The notes beneath the pieces are model-generated. The model was not told the origin of the DNA, did not search any database, and saw only the letters and a list, made by a program, of their open reading frames with translations. Position numbers and translations under genes: made by a program. Shown one piece after another: positions 60,119 to 64,000 of a stretch of 64,000 bases of DNA (the stretch's first letter is position 1; each line of letters begins with the position of its first letter). The stretch covers positions 18,010,175-18,074,174 of the forward strand of contig OZ038316.1 of assembly GCA_964035775.1 (NCBI GenBank), read 5' to 3'. The DNA is from Osedax frankpressi. Its lineage: Eukaryota > Annelida > Polychaeta > Sabellida > Siboglinidae.

Positions 60119-60593
60119 GCAGCAGCAACAGCCGCCACCGGGTCAACACCAGGGTCAAGGTCAGGTGTCATCGCACATGGTTCAACAGCAGCATGGCCAC
60201 CATGCTCAACAGCAGCAGCAGCAGCAGCAACACCAAAACTCTATGCAGTTGAACAATGGTCATCCGCCGAATCAACACTCGCAGCACCAACAGCACATTC
60301 AACAGCAGCAGCAACAGCAGCAGCAACAACAGCAACAACAGCAGAGAAACCAACAACAACACCCCACTGAGCAGCAATACTATATGCAGCAGATGCAGAT
60401 GCGTTCTTTACGCGACCAACAGAGATCCAGTTACGCGGGAGCCGTTCGTAACGTGTCCACTCCGGAGTACCAGGGGCACGACGTGCACCACCCCAACGAT
60501 GACTTCAATCCTCTAGATCTACTGAAGAATTTGAACATTAAGTCGTCGCCTGAAGAGAATCAGAAGTCTGGTTATTACCAGTATTTTCTGTAG
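44481..60593 (+). CDS. HELZ: HELZ-type helicase with CCCH zinc finger, partial at the 5' end, 19 exons
   Basis: HELZ is a UPF1-like SF1 helicase of the cytoplasm linked to mRNA decay and translational control through the CCR4-NOT complex and poly(A)-binding protein (family knowledge). Nineteen exons join in phase to 1,523 codons plus stop. Order: CCCH finger across exons 1-2, a conserved middle region, then helicase motifs I GPYGTGKT (about residue 516 of the visible part), Ia [30 protein letters not shown] and [14 protein letters not shown]2-like [10 protein letters not shown] and a Pro/Gln-rich tail ending SGYYQYFL follow; human ends NGFYSYFK. Human HELZ has 1,942 residues; about 180 N-terminal ones are missing here and no exons for them were found. 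A polyQ tract is in the last exon. The exon 16 donor is ambiguous. Confidence 0.95.
44586..45928. other. HELZ intron 1 (visible), AT-rich
   Basis: No arrays or other features seen. Confidence 0.7.
45929..46133 (+). CDS. HELZ: HELZ exon 2 (rest of CCCH finger)
   Basis: Encodes [20 protein letters not shown] and ends [13 protein letters not shown]; human has CRYGAQCTSAHS and IEKWMNS. With the Cys of the preceding exon the finger is C-x10-C-x5-C-x3-H; the first spacing is two residues longer than in human. Donor GTTTGT, phase 0. Confidence 0.93.
46134..48926. other. HELZ intron 2, AT-rich, 2.8 kb
   Basis: Nothing except the possible cassette exon at 47341-47394. Notably free of tandem arrays. 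Confidence 0.7.
47341..47394 (+). CDS. Possible 54-nt cassette exon in HELZ intron 2
   Basis: Flanked by ATATGCAG and GTAAAG. It is 54 nt, open in the phase 0 its neighbours require ([18 protein letters not shown]), and clearly GC-richer than the surrounding intron. It has no counterpart in human HELZ. It could be an alternative exon, or a chance open stretch with three GGTTCA repeats. Confidence 0.25.
48927..49034 (+). CDS. HELZ: HELZ exon 3
   Basis: Encodes [18 protein letters not shown] and [13 protein letters not shown]; human has CIEGVKV and KSHQTWTFALTCK. Acceptor TCTCAG, donor GTAATA, phase 0 on both sides. Confidence 0.92.
49268..49456 (+). CDS. HELZ: HELZ exon 4
   Basis: Encodes [19 protein letters not shown] and ends DQVYRIK, matching human YRVALLYDAHRPHFSI and YVYKVG. 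The acceptor AATCAG was chosen because it gives phase 0 and starts at the homology. Donor GTGTGT. Confidence 0.9.
49719..49918 (+). CDS. HELZ: HELZ exon 5
   Basis: Encodes [20 protein letters not shown] and KTVIKFKT; human has FNTEIFGTFRQTIVFDFG and KTIIDFE. Acceptor CGATAG. Donor GTTTGT after CT (phase 2) is preferred to GTAAAT four bases later, which would put TAA in frame at the next exon. Confidence 0.9.
50224..50394 (+). CDS. HELZ: HELZ exon 6
   Basis: Encodes [20 protein letters not shown] and [20 protein letters not shown], matching human [20 protein letters not shown]. Acceptor TTGCAG, donor GTCAGT, phase 2 out. Confidence 0.93.
50739..51321. repeat. 66-75-bp minisatellite carrying the HELZ exon 7 acceptor
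   Basis: Units start CCTCACCCCTACAG|GTTCAAC and continue with C-rich sequence. GTTCAAC/GTTTAAC copies at 50754, 50826, 50898, 50973, 51045, 51119, 51188 and 51254, with the real exon start at 51322. Copies nearer the exon (CGTGCAGATCC) resemble its CGTGCGGACCC more than distal ones (CTTGCACACTC). Confidence 0.96.
51322..51538 (+). CDS. HELZ: HELZ exon 7 (5' edge copied into a minisatellite)
   Basis: Encodes [30 protein letters not shown] and [11 protein letters not shown]; human has FNLKVQLQILASFML, AQNGQLFGRFKL and SEDTLAGRLVM. The acceptor CATAG followed by GTTCAAC is repeated eight times upstream in a 66-75-bp array. Only this last copy continues into the conserved exon. Donor GTTACT. Confidence 0.93.
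51539..52160. other. HELZ intron 7, AT-rich
   Basis: No repeats or genes seen. Confidence 0.7.
52161..52271 (+). CDS. HELZ: HELZ exon 8
   Basis: Encodes [19 protein letters not shown] and [13 protein letters not shown]; human has VYEATIEEKTKEYIFLRLS. Acceptor GTTTAG, donor GTCAGT, phase 0. Confidence 0.92.
52361..52701 (+). CDS. HELZ: HELZ exon 9 (helicase motif I, Walker A)
   Basis: Encodes [32 protein letters not shown], then [18 protein letters not shown] and [18 protein letters not shown] is the NTP-binding loop. The human sequence here is almost the same. It is GC-rich against the AT-rich introns. Acceptor CTCGCAG, donor GTTTTC, phase 2. Confidence 0.97.
52868..52985. repeat. C-rich 17-bp array ACCCCCTACTCTCGCGC
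   Basis: Seven units in HELZ intron 9. Confidence 0.9.
53025..53299 (+). CDS. HELZ: HELZ exon 10
   Basis: Encodes [29 protein letters not shown], and ends [20 protein letters not shown]. Human has [27 protein letters not shown] and [20 protein letters not shown]. Acceptor TCCGCAG, donor GTCAGC, phase 1. Confidence 0.96.
53415..53533 (+). CDS. HELZ: HELZ exon 11 (motifs II and III)
   Basis: Encodes [20 protein letters not shown] and [15 protein letters not shown] is the Walker B box and GDHMQ is motif III of UPF1-like helicases. Acceptor ACCAG; donor GTGAGT opens a 1.64-kb array intron. Confidence 0.97.
53534..55171. repeat. 8-bp array (CTCACTAC/CTCACTCC) filling HELZ intron 11, with an internal fused splice junction
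   Basis: About 190 octamers. At 54681 the array is interrupted by CTCTACAG|TTGAGTCCTCTG followed by TTATCTCTACCTCC. Its first half copies the true 3' end and exon start (CTCTACAG|TTGAGTCC). Its second half copies the true 5' end (GTGAGTCATCTGTTTATATC). The intron is therefore a tandem duplication. The long plus-strand ORF here is an open repeat frame. Confidence 0.95.
55172..55361 (+). CDS. HELZ: HELZ exon 12 (motif IV)
   Basis: Encodes [40 protein letters not shown] and ends SNRLVAT; human has [25 protein letters not shown]. Acceptor CTACAG. Donor GTCACT, with the 12-bp array beginning at that base. Phase 1. Confidence 0.96.
55362..55795. repeat. 12-bp array GTCACTTCTATT starting at the HELZ exon 12 donor
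   Basis: About 36 units beginning at the first intron base; each unit repeats GTCACT or GTCATT. Open in frame with exon 12 for over 140 codons. Confidence 0.95.
55880..55960. repeat. 17-bp array CCTCACCATTAATATGT
   Basis: Four to five copies directly before the exon 13 acceptor. Confidence 0.9.
55970..56073 (+). CDS. HELZ: HELZ exon 13
   Basis: Encodes [20 protein letters not shown] and IAYYNNSE; human has [20 protein letters not shown] and TAFYNNAE. Acceptor CAACAG, donor GTAATT, phase 0. Confidence 0.95.
56100..56245. repeat. C-rich array CTCCACACCACTTGACCGC and variants
   Basis: Units of 12-26 bp in HELZ intron 13, ending 10 bp before the acceptor. Confidence 0.9.
56256..56439 (+). CDS. 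HELZ: HELZ exon 14
   Basis: Encodes [37 protein letters not shown] and [10 protein letters not shown], matching human [29 protein letters not shown] and VNVERVLNVQG. Acceptor TCTCAG, donor GTCGGA, phase 1. Confidence 0.96.
56440..57123. repeat. HELZ intron 14 with a 13-bp array TCTCTCAAGATAT (56585-56735)
   Basis: Eleven to twelve units. The rest of the intron is AT-rich and empty. Confidence 0.9.
57124..57319 (+). CDS. HELZ: HELZ exon 15 (motifs V and VI)
   Basis: Encodes [17 protein letters not shown], then [20 protein letters not shown] and ALCSVGKC. Human has [17 protein letters not shown] and [19 protein letters not shown]. The linker with two acidic patches is much shorter than in human. 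Acceptor CTACAG, donor GTTAGT, phase 2. Confidence 0.96.
57597..57771 (+). CDS. HELZ: HELZ exon 16 (end of helicase core, PAM2-like motif)
   Basis: Encodes [39 protein letters not shown] and [22 protein letters not shown] fits the PAM2 consensus bound by the MLLE domain of poly(A)-binding protein. The donor is placed at GTTATC (57772) because the next exon needs phase 0. The stronger GTAAGC at 57804 leaves phase 2 and runs into a stop in the next exon. Confidence 0.88.
58082..58171 (+). CDS. HELZ: HELZ exon 17
   Basis: Thirty codons, [20 protein letters not shown] to RPIQKK, between ATCGCAG and GTTTTC, phase 0 on both sides. No homology recalled. Accepted from composition, splice sites and phase. 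Confidence 0.7.
58228..58300. repeat. 11-bp array ATAACTGTTGC
   Basis: Six units just upstream of the exon 18 acceptor. Confidence 0.9.
58330..58453 (+). CDS. HELZ: HELZ exon 18
   Basis: Encodes [20 protein letters not shown] to AFEEKKPLD. Acceptor CTCTGCAG, preceded by an 11-bp ATAACTGTTGC array. Donor GTTATT in phase 1 joins the last exon in frame as LDGPMTP. GTGCAC after CTACAG is an alternative but gives the wrong phase. Confidence 0.75.
58454..59124. other. HELZ intron 18, AT-rich
   Basis: Nothing recognised. Confidence 0.7.
59125..60593 (+). CDS. HELZ: HELZ exon 19 (Pro/Gln-rich C-terminal region and stop)
   Basis: A 488-codon terminal exon. Ser/Ala/Pro-rich first half, Gln-rich second half with pure CAG/CAA runs (60061-60132, 60205-60231, 60301-60345), then YAGAVRNVS and [13 protein letters not shown], ending GYYQYFL. 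Human HELZ ends with YASALRAPP, DPLSLFQELSL and GFYSYFK, so the distal motif is conserved although the sequence before it is not. Disordered, probably a protein-interaction region. Stop TAG at 60591. Confidence 0.95.
60061..60345 (+). repeat. HELZ: CAG/CAA repeats encoding polyglutamine in HELZ
   Basis: Three mixed CAG/CAA tracts of about 24, 9 and 15 consecutive Gln, separated by Pro/His/Gly-rich linkers. Mixed codons limit slippage. Part of exon 19. Confidence 0.95.
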
Positions 60594-62939
60594 ACTCATT
60601 ACATCGCAAGATAGTATTATCATTTTTTAATATTATCAAAACAAAAAAAAAATACAAAAAATTCCATAAATATTTTATAAAAAATACAAAATCTACTATA
60701 AAATTAACTTGAAAAAGAAAAAAACACAAATACAAAATACAAAATATATGATGAAAAAAGATAGAAAAAGGAGAGATGAAAAATTGAAAAAAATTGAAAA
60801 ATTAGTCGAGAAAATCCAATATCAAAAAAAGAGGAATTGAATTCAGTTTGGGAAAAAACAATAAAAAGCGTACGATAAAGTCAAAATTGTATACAAAATG
60901 AAAGAATATTTTACTATATACATAAAGGCAAAAAAACTAGATAATTTTAAGGAAAACAAGAAAAAAATGAATTTCAAATATTGAAATCATACATCTGGAA
61001 AAAGCAGCTTGAAAAATATCTTAAACATTTTATTACAGACAAATCTCAATTGTTTATGTGTGAAACTTTTTATTGTTTATAAAGTTTATTAAGAAATACA
61101 AAACAGAGATTTTGCTGATCGTAAATAATATCTGTTTATATTGTAATGATAATGTGAATGTGATTTAACTGAAGTATTCGTACATAGGGTTATTATTAAC
61201 TACTATGCTGCATTTATCAACTATTAGTTGTATAAATAAATGAATTTGTTTAAATTGACTTTTTATAAATAATCAAGGTAATAATGTATATACCAATTGG
61301 TTATTAATATAAACATTCACTGCCATTATATATTAATAAACTATTGTATTAAAAATATCAAACTTCAAAAAATATACTTTTAATCGGTTAACCAATAACC
61401 AATTTCAAATTGATCAGATCTTCTAAGGCTAATCTTATTTCTAGTATTATATTATTTATGAAAGTAGATGTATTTTAATTTAACTCGAGATATCATTAAA
61501 TATTGAGAATTAATGAGGTATAAGTGGGTTCATTTCTTGAAGCTTCGTTGTATTTTTAAATAAAAAATACCATTTCAAATTGGAAAAAATGTATTACTGA
61601 TAACAATAAGAATATATCACGAAACTCACTGAATCAGAGTACATTGTATATTATGTACATGGTATTTGTAAATAATTATGAAATCAATAATCACTACTTA
61701 TTATCATATAAATGAATGTATACCTTAGTTTATTACCATTATACCTTAATTCTAAAAATAGCATTAAATCCATATTACCTATTGGGTTTTTATCATATTG
61801 AATGTTAGCCATTAGATCTTTAATAACAATTGTACCGTGATATATAATATAGATTAATTCACTTAAAGCCAATATTAAATGGTAAATATTGAATCACTAA
61901 ACAATAGAATAAATGAAAATGGATTCAAATTCGTATTTTATTTCCTTTTTTGGCGATGCTATAGATTTATATCATACTTATATGTATTTAATATAATCTA
62001 CTATAAATGACTAATTAGAATATTCATTCAGATGTCAAAAAAAATATGCAATCACATTATTAAACAGAAAAGGGATATACTGTTGATTAAACTAAATTAG
62101 TGCTGTTACGGAATAACGATTTGTTCGCAAAATAAATATTTAATTTGGAGTAATCGAAAACGATATTTCATAAAGAGTATAACTGTTTATTGATCTAATT
62201 TAATTTTAAATTTCCACTATTTTATATTTTTAGTTAAATTATTCTGAAGATAACTATAAATTATGATTATATCTAAACATTTGCATATCTTTTAGTGAAA
62301 GCATTTCATTATGTGTTGTATTACAACATAACGTCACTATTATTTAAAACTCAGTTCACAAATTGTATATTACTCTAGTTTTAGATCTATGAAACATCCT
62401 TATTCACATCCATTAAATATATGTCATATTATATACTCAGTATATTGATAGTAGTAAAAAAGTATATTCTTTTATGTTTTTTTTTTGAAACATTAAATTT
62501 TTAACATCGTTTTCACCAATTTTACTTCATAAAATTGTACTACTTTTTATATCATATTTACTTTTGTATTTTATTGTTTTAAATGTAAACTGTTTTCGTT
62601 ATTTTTATCTGATTTGATATCTGATTTGGTCAAGATTATTAACATATTTCTTTAATTTATATTCAATAATACCCTTCGAATCCCAACACTATATATATAC
62701 TACATTATTTATAGTACATATATACTATTGTCTACTTTTCATATTTATATTTTTCAAACAGTTACATTTGTAGGTAATACGTAATACATAGTAATTTACG
62801 AATAGTATTTAACTCAACTGGCACTGTTTTTTTAAATGTAACTGACACAAAGTCTTCCTTACTTAATATAATAATTACTCTCAATATGCTTAATAATTCA
62901 ATATTACTCTCTTGATTTCAGAGTATAAGAATTAGATAA
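60594..62939. other. HELZ 3' UTR and AT-rich intergenic DNA
   Basis: A-rich first 400 bp, several AATAAA motifs, no further gene recognised. Confidence 0.6.
60860..60865 (+). terminator. Candidate HELZ polyadenylation signal
   Basis: First AATAAA downstream of the stop (267 bp) in an A-rich stretch. Others occur further on, so the site in use is uncertain. Confidence 0.4.
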
Positions 62940-63265
62940 CAACATTGCCTGGATTTTTCGTATATTGCAAACCATCATTCTAGGATTACGATTTATGAAA
63001 CCATTTCGCCAAATTTTTCTATTAAAAACGTCGTTCCTCAAGGTTTTTTTCTTGGTCCCATATTATTTTCGTTATATATGTACATTTATAATCTATTATG
63101 TAACAATTGTATATATCTCCATAGTAATTCATCATCATCTATTAATAACAAAATATAACAGTTCTCTGATGCAATTAGAAACTGGCTATTATGTAGTATC
63201 TACTTTTAAACACATACAAAACCACACTAAATAATATTGCCCTCTTCTATATAATCTCCTCATTT
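62940..63265 (+). mobile_element. Decayed LINE (non-LTR retrotransposon) reverse-transcriptase fragment
   Basis: In one frame 63000-63100 reads SPNFSIKNVVPQGFFLGPIL then FSLYMYIYNL, matching the LINE RT block VPQGS-LGPLLF-LYINDL. Further on, in shifted frames, FSDAIRNW and LNTYKTT resemble the L-x-NWL-x-LN-x-KT segment that follows the catalytic box. The frame is broken and no ends, ORF1 or endonuclease are visible, so this is a small old relic, likely of the Jockey/CR1/RTE group. Confidence 0.6.
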
Positions 63266-64000
63266 AATTAATAAAATTAGAAATTCACAATTAGAAAATA
63301 TCCAACCACTAGTAAATGTAATCGTGTTATATCAACTACTCTTCTTATATAATTATTAATTTACTTATTATAACTACTGGATATGATCCACTGTTATATT
63401 ATAAATAATCTCCATATATTTATTCTACATGTTCTACACATATATATCCATTACTAATATACCACTGTTCATCCCTCAACCTACAATACTTTGGTCATTA
63501 TTTAACGTTTAATAAGGGAACCCCATCTTCGATAAGAAATATATATCGACATAGAACCTTGGTCAATAAAACTATCAACTAGTTGATTATAAACACTATT
63601 TAGTCATTATTAGTGTCTTCTTTTATAATTTACTAATTTTAAGACATGTGGCATATTTTTATGAATAAATAAACTTAGTATATACTCACATCATCTGAAT
63701 TATTGTATATAAGAATATATATTCTAATCACATGGAATACATAACTAATAATTATAAAGAAATATTTAGCATATAATTAAGAAATATCATGAATCATATA
63801 ATCTGATTTTCGTTCAATTCACAATTAGCAAGTATCTTTAGTTCAATATTTATTATACAATTAGTTTTAATGTCAAAATAAACCATTACTTTGATTTTTT
63901 TAATTAAAAATTACTCGAGAAATAAATGTCAATTAAAATTAATTCAATATTTTTCCATAACTTATCCGAAATAAATAATGATAACAAAATAAATAATAAG
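63266..64000. other. AT-rich intergenic DNA
   Basis: No features seen. Confidence 0.5.

Noticed and set aside
59437-60377. Arg-rich, Ala/Thr-rich and Leu-rich ORFs over the last HELZ exon
   Set aside because: Alternative-frame shadows of the GC-rich and CAG-repeat coding sequence.

Overview
The window is metazoan nuclear DNA, AT-rich and intron-rich, from an invertebrate I cannot place more precisely. Two conserved animal genes diverge from a region near 41.3-44.5 kb. Almost everything else is intronic or flanking DNA made of tandem arrays, many with exact units of 8 to 75 bp, separated by very AT-rich filler. I assembled exons by hand from reading frame, splice phase and remembered family sequences; no alignment was run.

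Minus strand, about 41.3 kb down to 7.1 kb: the first 16 exons (610 codons) of a lethal(2) giant larvae homologue (Lgl/LLGL), a WD40 beta-propeller protein of cell polarity and exocytosis. Its C-terminal half is missing and should lie left of the window, beyond a 6.7-kb satellite of an 11-bp unit at 1-6702. Its introns carry most of the arrays.

Plus strand, 44.5-60.6 kb: nearly all of a HELZ-type helicase (CCCH zinc finger, UPF1-like SF1 helicase core, PAM2-like motif, Gln-rich tail), 19 exons and about 1,523 codons. N-terminal exons upstream of 44481 were not found. 3' of HELZ the DNA is AT-rich and holds a decayed LINE reverse-transcriptase fragment near 63.0 kb.

The main unexpected observation is that several arrays are anchored on splice sites. 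In at least five introns of the two unrelated genes the repeat unit contains or begins at a real 5' or 3' splice site, so it has been multiplied into decoys: a 30-bp unit carrying a donor in constant phase (23.3-23.8 kb), a 66-75-bp unit carrying an acceptor and the first exon bases (50.75-51.32 kb), an intron duplicated at a shared TGAGTC (53.5-55.2 kb), a 12-bp unit starting at the donor (55.36 kb), and a 21-bp unit whose 29-bp form carries the acceptor (12.9-13.9 kb). Together with frequent GTT/GTC donors, this suggests microhomology between exon edges and intron ends has seeded intron growth.
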